Shown one piece after another: positions 1 through 7,480 of a DNA stretch of 64,000 nt. Made by a program: the position numbers and the translations under genes. The stretch's first letter is position 1, and each line of letters opens with the position of its first letter. The DNA lies in contig NZ_SWJZ01000017.1 of NCBI RefSeq assembly GCF_005144475.1, positions 48,655 through 112,654 of the forward strand, in the 5' to 3' direction. The notes under the pieces are model-generated. The model saw only the letters and a list, made by a program, of their open reading frames with translations. It was not told the DNA's origin and did no database searches. This stretch comes from Rhodobacter capsulatus. GTDB lineage: Bacteria; Pseudomonadota; Alphaproteobacteria; Rhodobacterales; Rhodobacteraceae.

Positions 1-748
1 CCTCGGCCAGATAATCGGCCACGCCCGACAGCCGCGTGTGCACGTCGCCGCCGCCAAGGTCTTCGGCGCTGACGACTTCGCCCGTGGCGGCCTTCACCAG
101 CGGCGGACCGGCCAGAAAGATCGTGCCCTGATCCTTCACGATGATCGTCACATCCGACATCGCGGGCACATAGGCGCCCCCCGCGGTGCAGGAGCCCATG
201 ACGACGGCGATCTGGGCAATGCCCTTGGCCGACATCCGCGCCTGATTGTAGAAGATGCGGCCGAAATGGTCGCGGTCGGGGAAGACCTCGTCCTGATTGG
301 GCAGGTTGGCGCCGCCCGAGTCCACAAGATAGACGCAGGGCAGCGCGCAATCTTCCGCAATCTCCTGCGCGCGCAGGTGTTTCTTCACCGTCATCGGGTA
401 ATAGGTGCCGCCCTTCACGGTGGCGTCGTTCGCCACCACCATGACCTCCTGGCCGCTCACCCGGCCGATGCCCGCGATCACCCCGGCGCAGGGCGCGGCA
501 CCGTGATACATCCCATGCGCGGCAGTGGCGCCGATCTCGAGGAAGGGCGAGCCGGGGTCGAGCAGCGCCGCCACCCGTTCCCGTGGCGCCATCTTGCCGC
601 GGGCGACATGGCGTTTCGTCGCCTCAAGCCCGCCCCCGGCGGCGGCATGGGCGGCGGCCTCGCGCACCGTTTCCAGCAGCGCCAGATGCGCGGCCCGATT
701 GGCGCGAAAGGTTTCGGAGCTGGGCAGGACGGCGGAAGAGAGCTTCAT
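1..748 (-). CDS. mccB: Methylcrotonoyl-CoA carboxylase carboxyltransferase (beta) subunit, N-terminal part
   Basis: About 249 N-terminal residues are present; the gene runs off the left edge. It carries the biotin-dependent carboxyltransferase signature: MARGK-like [16 protein letters not shown] near residues 44-60, a [20 protein letters not shown] stretch, then [15 protein letters not shown] and [20 protein letters not shown]. The family transfers carboxyl from carboxybiotin to 3-methylcrotonyl-CoA in leucine catabolism. The ATG overlaps the stop of the upstream acyl-CoA dehydrogenase as ATGA, so translation is probably coupled. The ivd-mccB order is that of the liu (leucine/isovalerate) operon, which favours methylcrotonyl-CoA over propionyl-CoA as substrate. 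The remainder of the gene and the biotin subunit should lie beyond the window. Confidence 0.93.
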   Translation of the reverse strand, partial: MKLSSAVLPSSETFRANRAAHLALLETVREAAAHAAAGGGLEATKRHVARGKMAPRERVAALLDPGSPFLEIGATAAHGMYHGAAPCAGVIAGIGRVSGQEVMVVANDATVKGGTYYPMTVKKHLRAQEIAEDCALPCVYLVDSGGANLPNQDEVFPDRDHFGRIFYNQARMSAKGIAQIAVVMGSCTAGGAYVPAMSDVTIIVKDQGTIFLAGPPLVKAATGEVVSAEDLGGGDVHTRLSGVADYLAE

Positions 749-1905
749 TTCGCCCCCAGCAATTCGCGGCCGATCAGCATGCGGCGGATTTCCGAGGTGC
801 CCGCGCCGATCTCCATCAGCTTCGCATCGCGGAACAGGCGGCTCACGACCGAGTCATTCAGGAACCCCGCGCCCCCCAGCGCCTGAACCGCCTGATGCGC
901 CTGCACCATCGCCTGCTCGGAGGCATAAAGCACCGTCGCGGCGGCATCCTGGCGCGTGACCTCGCCGCGGTCGCAGGCTTTCGCCACCTCGTAGGTATAG
1001 GCGCGCGCGGTGTTCGCAGCGACATACATGTCGGCAATCTTCGCCTGCATCAGCTGGAAATTCCCGATCGGCTGGCCGAACTGCTCGCGCGTTTGCGCAT
1101 AGGGCACGACCTCGTCCAGACAGGCCATCAGGATCCCCGTGCCGATGCCAGAAAGCACCACGCGTTCGTAATCGAGCCCCGACATCAGCACCCGCACGCC
1201 TTTCCCCTCGGCGCCCAGCACGTTTTCCGCGGGCACCTCGCAATCGTCAAAGAACAGCTGCGCCGTGTTCGAGCCGCGCATGCCGAGCTTGTCGAAATGC
1301 GCCGAGGTCGAGAACCCCTTCATCCCCTTTTCGATGAGGAAGGCGGTGATCCCCTTCGAGCCCGCCGCCGGATCGGTTTTCGCATAGACCACCAGCGTAT
1401 CGGCATCGCAGCCATTGGTGATCCAGTATTTGTGGCCGTTCAGCACATAGACGTCGCCGCGCTTTTCCGCCCGCAGCTTCATGCCCACCACATCCGAGCC
1501 CGCGCCCGCTTCACTCATCGCCAGGGCGCCGATCTTCGCCCCCGAAACCAGATCGGGCAGGTATTTGCGTTTCTGCTCGGGCGAGCCGTTCAGCTTCAGC
1601 TGGTTGACGCAAAGGTTCGAATGCGCCCCGTAGGAGAGCGCGATCGAGGCCGAAACCCGGGCGATCTCCTCGGTCGCGACGACATGGGCCAGATATCCCA
1701 TGCCGGACCCGCCGAACTCCTCGGGCACGGTGATGCCCAGAAGACCCAGCGCCCCCATCTCTGCCCAAAGCTCGTTCGGGAACAGGTTGTCGCGATCGAC
1801 AGCCGCCGCCATCGGCGCCAGCCGGTCGCGCGCCCAGGCCTGCACCATGTCGCGCAGCGCACCGATGTCTTCCCCCAGATCGAACCGCATCGAGCCTGCG
1901 AACAT
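745..1905 (-). CDS. ivd: Isovaleryl-CoA dehydrogenase
   Basis: An acyl-CoA dehydrogenase of 386 residues that oxidises isovaleryl-CoA to 3-methylcrotonyl-CoA with FAD, passing electrons to ETF. The sequence [16 protein letters not shown] places the catalytic base at Glu247, the position used by isovaleryl-CoA dehydrogenases (most other ACADs have it near the C terminus). FAD-binding motifs [10 protein letters not shown] and WITNG and the C-terminal [15 protein letters not shown] are present. The ATG at 1905 was chosen over an in-frame ATG at 1938 because a strong GGGGAGGGG Shine-Dalgarno sits just before it and the longer start would overlap the candidate operator. It is followed directly by mccB with an ATGA overlap. 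Confidence 0.95.
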   Translation of the reverse strand: MFAGSMRFDLGEDIGALRDMVQAWARDRLAPMAAAVDRDNLFPNELWAEMGALGLLGITVPEEFGGSGMGYLAHVVATEEIARVSASIALSYGAHSNLCVNQLKLNGSPEQKRKYLPDLVSGAKIGALAMSEAGAGSDVVGMKLRAEKRGDVYVLNGHKYWITNGCDADTLVVYAKTDPAAGSKGITAFLIEKGMKGFSTSAHFDKLGMRGSNTAQLFFDDCEVPAENVLGAEGKGVRVLMSGLDYERVVLSGIGTGILMACLDEVVPYAQTREQFGQPIGNFQLMQAKIADMYVAANTARAYTYEVAKACDRGEVTRQDAAATVLYASEQAMVQAHQAVQALGGAGFLNDSVVSRLFRDAKLMEIGAGTSEIRRMLIGRELLGAK

Positions 1906-1923
1906 CTTCCCCTCCCCGGTTAT

Positions 1924-1937
1924 TGAACGCTTGTTCA
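1924..1937. promoter_or_regulatory. Candidate TetR-type operator in front of the leucine catabolic operon
   Basis: The bases TGAACGCTTGTTCA form an inverted repeat with 5-bp arms TGAAC/GTTCA and a 4-bp centre, 19 bases ahead of the ivd start. Branched-chain catabolic operons in proteobacteria are often controlled by TetR- or MerR-family repressors (LiuQ, LiuR). Assignment to one of them is inference from location and symmetry only. Confidence 0.4.
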
Positions 1938-2004
1938 TTTATTTCCGGACGGGATGATTCCGTCAAGCCGACGTGCCGCAACGTCACTTCGGCGGGGCTC
2001 TCTC

Positions 2005-2016
2005 CGAAAGGATAGG
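2005..2016 (+). promoter_or_regulatory. Shared 12-base word, copy 1 (CGAAAGGATAGG)
   Basis: The word lies 112 bases ahead of the start of the 82-residue protein gene. The same word occurs at 3250-3261 and 6634-6645 on the opposite strand. Copies 1 and 3 agree over 13 bases (CGAAAGGATAGGT). Confidence 0.5.
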
Positions 2017-2116
2017 TCGCACGCTTTCGCGCGCCGCCGCTGGCCTTCCGCGCAGGCGCCAAGGGCGGCGGGCGTTGGTAAATATCTTGTCAAGGATAAC
2101 GACAGAGAGCCGCGCC

Positions 2117-2365
2117 ATGAGCCCGATCGCCACTGCCAGTCAGCACGCCTGGATCTATGCCGTGCTGATCGAGATGAACGCTTATTGCCGCAACGAGGGG
2201 CTGTCGGAGGTGTCCGCCGCCCTTGCCCGGGCGATCGAGCGGATGGAGCCGGTGGTGTTTCCGCAGGCCGCCGCGCCGCAACGGCCGCGCCGGGTCTCGC
2301 CCTTTTCTTCGCGCGACGAGCGCGTGCAACCGGCGCAGGTGCTGCCCTTCCCCGGCCGCCGTTGA
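2117..2365 (+). CDS. Small protein of unknown function, 82 residues
   Basis: I do not recognise a family. Residues 1-50 look helical and hydrophobic-patterned (WIYAVLIEMNAYCRNEGL, then SAALARAIERM). Residues 50-82 are basic and proline-rich with two PF..R segments, ending in LPFPGRR. There is no signal peptide or membrane segment. It starts after a weak purine stretch and is followed by a clear terminator hairpin, so it is probably monocistronic. A 12-base word shared with two other promoter regions of this cluster lies 112 bases upstream, suggesting common control with the two-component genes to its right. Confidence 0.7.
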   Translation: MSPIATASQHAWIYAVLIEMNAYCRNEGLSEVSAALARAIERMEPVVFPQAAAPQRPRRVSPFSSRDERVQPAQVLPFPGRR

Positions 2366-2437
2366 CAGGACAAGCCGGTCCGCGCCTGACCCATCGGCGG
2401 ACCGGCGCGCCGCCGACCCACTCGATCCGGCGGCGAA

Positions 2438-2460
2438 AGGCGGTGCTTCGGCACCGCCTT
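2438..2460 (+). terminator. Rho-independent terminator after the 82-residue protein gene
   Basis: The stem AGGCGGTGC / GCACCGCCT closes a TTCG tetraloop and is followed by TTTG. It lies between convergent genes, so it may also act on the response-regulator transcript from the other side. Confidence 0.75.
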
Positions 2461-2486
2461 TGCATTTGAAAGCAGGGGCTTGCCCC

Positions 2487-3101
2487 TTAGAACCAGCCGT
2501 TTTCGCGCGCGATCATCGCCGCATGGGTGCGGTTGCGCGCGCCGATCTTGCGCGTCAGCGTCCGCACATGCAGCTTCACCGTGACCTCCTGCAGGTCCAT
2601 CTCGCGGGCGATTTCCTTGTTCGTGCGCCCGGCGCAGAGGCCGCGCAACACCTCGGTTTCGCGCGCCGTCAGCCCGCCCTGCACCGGCGGCTCCTCCTGC
2701 TTGAGAAAGTCGAAGGGCGCAAAGACCGAGCCCGAGGCCATCAGGGTCACCGCCCCGATGATCGAGCGCGCGGGCATCGCCTTCGGCACGAAGCCGATCG
2801 CCCCGGCCTCCAGCGCCTCGCGCGCGGCGGCGGGACGGGCGACGCCCGAGATGATCGCCACCGCCTGCGCCGGAAAGGCCCGCTTCATCTGCGCAAGGCC
2901 CTCGAGCCCGTCCATGCCCGGCATGTCGTAATCGAGCAGCACCAGATCGTAGCCGCCCCCCGACTGCACCGCGGCCCGCAGCGCCGCCAGCGCCGCGGGC
3001 AGGGTTCCGGCCACGGCAACCTCGTCGCAGCCACCCGCGCGCAACAGCGCCGCAATAGCATCGCGCACGAGATCATGGTCGTCGGCAATCAGCAATCTCA
3101 C
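2487..3101 (-). CDS. LuxR/NarL-family response regulator
   Basis: The product has a receiver domain (residues about 1-115) with the acidic pair in IADDHD, phospho-acceptor Asp57 in LLDYDMPGMDG and the conserved Lys107 in FVPKA. A C-terminal LuxR helix-turn-helix follows (LTARETEVLRGLCAGRTNKE, then LQEVTVKLHVRTLTRKIGA). It should be a DNA-binding regulator activated by phosphorylation. Start choice: a GTG at 3107 is possible, but the GTG at 3101 has a perfect GGAGG five bases away, so I use that. It is divergent from the SUOX-fold/hybrid-kinase pair, the obvious partner for the kinase's His-Asp-His relay. This pairing is inferred from neighbourhood. Confidence 0.92.
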   Translation of the reverse strand: MRLLIADDHDLVRDAIAALLRAGGCDEVAVAGTLPAALAALRAAVQSGGGYDLVLLDYDMPGMDGLEGLAQMKRAFPAQAVAIISGVARPAAAREALEAGAIGFVPKAMPARSIIGAVTLMASGSVFAPFDFLKQEEPPVQGGLTARETEVLRGLCAGRTNKEIAREMDLQEVTVKLHVRTLTRKIGARNRTHAAMIARENGWF

Positions 3102-3249
3102 CTTCACCTCCGAAAATCTCGGCCCGAGCCTCTCCCGCAGGGGTTGCGGAAAGGTAATCTTAAAGAAAGCGGGCTATTTCAAGACCGCGACGGGAAGTTT
3201 CTGACGTGCTCGCCCTAAGCGTTGCAGAAGTCCCCTATCGAAGGGTAAT

Positions 3250-3267
3250 CCTATCCTTTCGGATAGG
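3250..3267. promoter_or_regulatory. Shared word copy 2 inside a palindrome, divergent promoter region
   Basis: CCTATCC-TTTC-GGATAGG is a perfect 7-bp inverted repeat with a 4-base centre. Its left 12 bases are the reverse complement of the word found at 2005, and the same top-strand word recurs at 6634. It sits in the gap between the divergent response-regulator and SUOX-fold genes, 100 bases ahead of the latter. Confidence 0.55.
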
Positions 3268-3349
3268 GAAACATACTAAATTCCGCATGGCTTGACCGGA
3301 GGGCTATGCGACAATCCCGCGATCGTGCAGGATCCAACGGGGGAAAGAC

Positions 3350-3916
3350 ATGCCTATCTTCACCAAGACGGCCAAGGCCGTGCTGATCCTGAGCCGCTTC
3401 CTGCTTGTCGCCGCGGGGCTTGCCCTTCCGGCGCAGGCCGCGCTGGCCGAGTCGGCGGCCCCGGCCGCCGCAGTCGCGCTGCCCGCACCCACAGGGCCCG
3501 TGATGCTGACCGTCACCGGCCGGATCGCGGGAACCGACGGCAGCGGGATGGCCAGATTCGACGCGGCGATGCTGGCCGCGCTGCCGCGGCGGGAGTTCGC
3601 CACCTCGACGATCTGGACCGAGGGCGTGCAACGCTTTTCCGGGGTCGATCTGCGCAGCCTGATCGATCATCTGGGGGTCACGGGCGGCACGCTGAAGATC
3701 ACCGCGGTCAACGATTATTCGGTGCAGATCCCGGTCTCGGAGGTGGTCGCGGGCGGCGCCCTGCTGGCCGACCTGCGCGACGGCAAGCCGATGAAAGTGC
3801 GCGACAAGGGCCCGCTCTGGCTTGTGTATCCCTATGACTCTGCGCCAGAATTCAGAAACGAAGTCGTCTATTCCCGGTCCGTCTGGCAGGTCGACCGGAT
3901 CGAGGTTCTGCCCTAA
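3350..3916 (+). CDS. Secreted SUOX-fold (oxidoreductase molybdopterin-binding-like) protein without cysteines
   Basis: The 188-residue product has a signal peptide (hydrophobic core around LILSRFLLVAAGLAL, likely cut after AQAALA near residue 31). The mature domain shows the short SUOX-like pattern VTGRI...FSGVDLRSLIDHLG...ITAVNDYSVQIPVSEV...LWLVYPYD. In true sulfite-oxidase/YedY enzymes a cysteine ligates molybdenum. No cysteine is present anywhere in this protein, so a molybdenum enzyme is unlikely. A GGGGGAAAG ribosome site precedes the ATG. It ends only a few bases before a transmembrane hybrid kinase, and I infer that it serves as a periplasmic ligand-binding partner of that kinase. Such short SUOX-like proteins are usually annotated only as molybdopterin-dependent oxidoreductases. 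Confidence 0.85.
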   Translation: MPIFTKTAKAVLILSRFLLVAAGLALPAQAALAESAAPAAAVALPAPTGPVMLTVTGRIAGTDGSGMARFDAAMLAALPRREFATSTIWTEGVQRFSGVDLRSLIDHLGVTGGTLKITAVNDYSVQIPVSEVVAGGALLADLRDGKPMKVRDKGPLWLVYPYDSAPEFRNEVVYSRSVWQVDRIEVLP

Positions 3917-3922
3917 CCCGGG

Positions 3923-6616
3923 GTGCCTGCCCCCTTTCGCATCGGTTTCATGTCGGACAGTTTCCCCTCGTTTCTCGACTCGCGGCGACGCCTGCGCCCG
4001 TTCCTGTTCGCAGGGCTCGTCGTGGTGTTCCTTGGCGCGGTGGGGGCGCTTTACCGCTACGGCGTGATGGTGCAGTCGGAAATCGACAACCTCGCCATCG
4101 CCAATTCCGACAGCCTGCAATGGACGCTGGCGCAGCTTGAGGTGGAATATTTCCACATGGACGGGGCGCTGCTGCGCGCCCGCCCCGACGCGCCCGAGAC
4201 GATGGCGGAATTCGGCCGCAGCTTCGATGTCTTCTACAGCCGCGTGCACACGATCCTGGAGGGGCGCGGCTTTGCGGCGATCGTCACCCCCGAGGTCGCC
4301 GGGCCCGAGATCGGCCGCATCGACGCCTTCCTGCACGAGACCGCAGAGCTGGTCGATGCCGGCCCCGAAACGTTGGCCCCCGCCCTGCCCGCGCTGCGCG
4401 AGCGCGCCGGGGCGCTTGAAAGCGATGTCCGCACGATCTCGCTCGAAGGCGTGCGCGAATTCGCCAGCCGGGCGATGGCGCAGCGCGAACGGGTGTTTTC
4501 CTCGCTGATGCTGCTCGCCTCGCTGACCACGGCGCTTTTGGCGGCGATCACCGCGGGGCTGGTGATCACCTGGTCGCTCTGGCGTTTCGGGATGCGGCAG
4601 ACCGGCTCGCTCTCGGCGGCGAAGGCCCGGCTCGAAGCGGTGATCGGCACCTCCTTCGACGCGGTGATCGTCGTCGATCACGAGGGCAAGGTCCTGGAAT
4701 TCAACGGCGCCGCCGAACGGGTCTTCGGCTACAGCCGCGCCGAGGCGCTGGGGCGGCATCTCAACGACCTGATCGTGCCCGAGGCGATGAAATCGGCGAA
4801 AGTGGCGGGGTTCAAGCGCTACCGCACCGGCGGCGTGCCGCGGATCGCGGGGCATGGGCTGATCGGCCTGCAGGCGCAGCGCAAGGACGGCTCGGTCTTC
4901 CCGGCCGAAATTTCGGTGACCGCCACCCGGATCGGCCGCAAGGAAATCTTCGTCGGCTACATGCGCGACATCACCGACCGCGTCGCCGCCGAAAAGGAAC
5001 TGATCGACGCGCGCGATGCGGCGATGGCGGGCGAACAGGCGCAGGCCGAATTCGTCGCGGTGATGAGCCACGAGATGCGAACCCCGCTGAACGGGCTGCT
5101 CGGCACGCTTGAACTCTTGCGCGAAACCCCGCTCGATGCCAGCCAGACCGCGCTGCTCGCCTCGATGCAGAAGGCGGGCGAAATCCTTTTGGCGCATGTG
5201 AATGACACGCTGGATGTCGAACGGCTCGATGCGGGCAAGCTGTCGCTGACGCGCGAGCCCTTTGCGCCGATGTCGGTGCTCGACGAGATCGTGCAGATGC
5301 AGGCGGGGGCGGCGGCGGCGCGCGGCAACCGGCTGTCGACGCGCACCGCGGGACGCCTGCCCGAGGCGGTCGAGGGCGATGCGATGCGGATCCGGCAGGT
5401 GCTGCTCAACCTCGTCGGCAATGCGATCAAGTTCACCCGTGACGGCACGATCACCCTTGAAGCGGACTATCACCGCGATCAGGGGCTGCTGGAATACCGG
5501 GTCATTGACACCGGCATCGGCATTCCCGCGGCCGAGACCGAGCGGATCTTCGACGATTTCGTCACCCTCGACCCCGAACTGTCGCGCGAGGCGACGGGAT
5601 CGGGGCTGGGCCTGTCGATCGCGCGGCGGCTGATGCGGGCGATGCGCGGCCAGATCGGGGTGGAAAGCGAGCTCGGACAGGGGTCGGCCTTCTGGATCAG
5701 CCTGCCCGCGCCGGTGGTGCTGAGCCTGCCCGCCGCGACGCCGCCGATGCCGGTCGTGAAGGCGCCCGCGCGCCCCGCCCCCGGTGCGGCCCCCTGTGCC
5801 GCCGACGGCAGCCCCGCGCCGCGTCTGTCGACGTCGATCGAGGTGCTGGTGGTCGAGGACAATGACATCAACCGCGTCGTGCTGTGCGAGATGTTGCGCC
5901 GGGCCGGACACAGCATCGCGGAGGCTCGCGACGGCGTCGAGGCGGTCGAAAAGGCGGCGGAGCGCCGCTATGACGTGATCCTGATCGATCTGAACATGCC
6001 GCGGATGAACGGCGTCGATGCGACCGAGGCGATCCGGGCCGGGACCGGGCCGAACCACGAGACGCCGATCATCGCGGTCACGGCGAATGTCCTGCCCGAG
6101 GCGCGCAACCGGCTGGAGGCGGCGGGGGTGTGCCGGGTGATCTCGAAGCCGATCACCCGCAAGATGCTGGATCAGGTGCTGGCCGAGGAGCTGTGCCCGC
6201 GGTTGCGTCAGCGCCCGCTGTCGACCCCGCCCGAGCCCGCCGCGGAGGCCGGGCTGGCGCTGGTTCAGGCCGAGACTCTGGACGAGCTGGCGCAGTCGCT
6301 GGGCCCCGAGATGATGGCGCAGACGCTGCGGCGCTTCCTGACCGAGGGCACGGAGATGATCGCCGCGCTGACGCGGGCGGCGGCGCAGGATCGCCCCGCC
6401 GAAACCGCGGCGCTGGCGCATAAATTCGCCGGTTCGGCGGCGCTTCTGGGGGCGGAACGGCTGCATCATCGGCTCAAGGCGATCGAGGTGGCGCTGCGGA
6501 TCGCCGCGCCGGGAACCGCCCCCGATGCGGCGACGCTGGCCGCCCTTGACGCGCTTGGCGCGCTTTGGACCGAGACCCGGACCCGGCTTGAAACGGCCGC
6601 CGCGTCCCAGGGCTGA
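3923..6616 (+). CDS. Hybrid sensor histidine kinase (TM-sensor-TM-PAS-HisKA-HATPase-REC-HPt)
   Basis: The order of domains in the 897 residues is: TM1 about 25-47; a helical periplasmic segment about 50-190; TM2 about 194-219; PAS about 235-352; HisKA with phospho-acceptor His383 in MSHEMRTPLNG; HATPase with N-box LNLVGNAIKF (Asn500), DTGIGIP and GSGLGLSIA; a proline/alanine linker 600-640; receiver with Asp689 in LIDLNMPRMNG; and HPt with His833 in LAHKFAGSAALLGAERL. This is a complete internal phosphorelay that can pass phosphate to a separate regulator. The GTG at 3923 and the ATG at 3950 (residue 10) are both possible and neither has a good ribosome site. It follows the SUOX-fold gene closely and is probably co-transcribed with it. 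Confidence 0.93.
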   Translation: MPAPFRIGFMSDSFPSFLDSRRRLRPFLFAGLVVVFLGAVGALYRYGVMVQSEIDNLAIANSDSLQWTLAQLEVEYFHMDGALLRARPDAPETMAEFGRSFDVFYSRVHTILEGRGFAAIVTPEVAGPEIGRIDAFLHETAELVDAGPETLAPALPALRERAGALESDVRTISLEGVREFASRAMAQRERVFSSLMLLASLTTALLAAITAGLVITWSLWRFGMRQTGSLSAAKARLEAVIGTSFDAVIVVDHEGKVLEFNGAAERVFGYSRAEALGRHLNDLIVPEAMKSAKVAGFKRYRTGGVPRIAGHGLIGLQAQRKDGSVFPAEISVTATRIGRKEIFVGYMRDITDRVAAEKELIDARDAAMAGEQAQAEFVAVMSHEMRTPLNGLLGTLELLRETPLDASQTALLASMQKAGEILLAHVNDTLDVERLDAGKLSLTREPFAPMSVLDEIVQMQAGAAAARGNRLSTRTAGRLPEAVEGDAMRIRQVLLNLVGNAIKFTRDGTITLEADYHRDQGLLEYRVIDTGIGIPAAETERIFDDFVTLDPELSREATGSGLGLSIARRLMRAMRGQIGVESELGQGSAFWISLPAPVVLSLPAATPPMPVVKAPARPAPGAAPCAADGSPAPRLSTSIEVLVVEDNDINRVVLCEMLRRAGHSIAEARDGVEAVEKAAERRYDVILIDLNMPRMNGVDATEAIRAGTGPNHETPIIAVTANVLPEARNRLEAAGVCRVISKPITRKMLDQVLAEELCPRLRQRPLSTPPEPAAEAGLALVQAETLDELAQSLGPEMMAQTLRRFLTEGTEMIAALTRAAAQDRPAETAALAHKFAGSAALLGAERLHHRLKAIEVALRIAAPGTAPDAATLAALDALGALWTETRTRLETAAASQG

Positions 6617-6633
6617 GCGCATGGCGCCACGGA

Positions 6634-6645
6634 CCTATCCTTTCG
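6634..6645 (-). promoter_or_regulatory. Shared 12-base word, copy 3
   Basis: CCTATCCTTTCG lies 97 bases ahead of the pseudo-receiver gene and is the reverse complement of the word at 2005. The three copies lie 112, 100 and 97 bases before their genes. Confidence 0.5.
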
Positions 6646-6693
6646 CGTGCGCTGTCATCCCTCCGACACATTGCCCGGATTCCCTAACGGCAA

Positions 6694-6714
6694 TTAACCT
6701 TGCACGCAGGTTAA
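6694..6714. promoter_or_regulatory. TTAACC...GGTTAA inverted repeat (CtrA-like half sites)
   Basis: TTAACC and GGTTAA are separated by nine bases and lie 17 bases before the next start codon. TTAACC-type half sites are recognised by CtrA in alphaproteobacteria, but CtrA sites are normally direct TTAA-N7-TTAA pairs, so this is only a candidate. Confidence 0.3.
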
Positions 6715-6730
6715 GCACTGGGAGGGCCGC

Positions 6731-7480
6731 ATGGTCTGGACGCATTCATCCGCGCAACCCGTCGCGACGGCGGCGGTTATCGGGCCCTGGCTCGGCCGGA
6801 TCCTGATCCGGCTGCGCGCCGCGTTCAGCCCGGCACCGACCGCTTCGGGCTGGCCCGCCGTGGTGATCGCCGCCGCCGATCAGCCGCACGGGAGCGGCGG
6901 CGCGACGCCCGGCATCCGCCTTCAGCGTATCGGTCGCAGCGCCGCGCCGGCGCATGAGCTTGCCCCGCCCCGGCCCGAGTCGCCTTCGGCCCTCTCCCCG
7001 GGCGCCGCCCCGACGGGGTCCGCCACCGCGCCGGTCGCGGGCGCCGCCCGCTTTTACGGCCTCGACGCGGATTCGATCTCGGTCGTCTATGTCCTGTCGC
7101 ATCGCGGCGGCGCGGGGCTGACCTGCCTCGACTGGCTGGCCGATCACGGCCTGCCGTTCCGCCGCATCGGCGCGCTGCACCCGACCGCGCCGGTCTGGTC
7201 GGCACCGCAGGGCGCGTTGCTGCTCGTCGATCTCGACACGCTGGGCGGGATGTCGGAAATGGCCGAGCCGCTGATGCGGCTGCGGCTGGGCCGCCCCGAC
7301 ATCGCGGTGGTGCTGCTGAGCGAAGAGGTCGAGACGCATGATTTCGGCACCGAGCGGCTGGTGCTGGCCGATATCACGCTGCGCCTGCCCTGCGCTTTCG
7401 CCAGTTTCGAATTCGCGCTGGCCGAGGCGCCGATCAACAATGCCGCCTGGCAGGAGCGGCTTCTGGGTGATCAGCGCTGA
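6731..7480 (+). CDS. Unknown protein with a C-terminal pseudo-receiver-like domain
   Basis: The 249-residue product starts after GGGAGG. Residues 1-110 are alanine/proline/serine-rich and look disordered. Residues about 115-249 resemble a degenerate response-regulator fold: strand ISVVYVLSH, strand ALLLVDLD (the Asp pair where a phospho-acceptor could sit), strand IAVVLLSEE (in the place of the usual Thr/Ser strand), then LRLPCAFASFEFALAEA in place of the Lys strand. The Lys is missing, so canonical phosphotransfer is doubtful. It directly follows the hybrid kinase gene in the same direction with its own promoter region, and converges with the DegT gene with a 10-base overlap. A role in the same signalling pathway is inferred. 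Confidence 0.75.
   Translation: MVWTHSSAQPVATAAVIGPWLGRILIRLRAAFSPAPTASGWPAVVIAAADQPHGSGGATPGIRLQRIGRSAAPAHELAPPRPESPSALSPGAAPTGSATAPVAGAARFYGLDADSISVVYVLSHRGGAGLTCLDWLADHGLPFRRIGALHPTAPVWSAPQGALLLVDLDTLGGMSEMAEPLMRLRLGRPDIAVVLLSEEVETHDFGTERLVLADITLRLPCAFASFEFALAEAPINNAAWQERLLGDQR

Noticed and set aside
3251..6622. Open frame of more than 1100 codons antisense to the hybrid kinase
   Set aside because: It mirrors the kinase gene in a GC-rich genome; its product is low-complexity, rich in His/Arg/Gly, with no domain.
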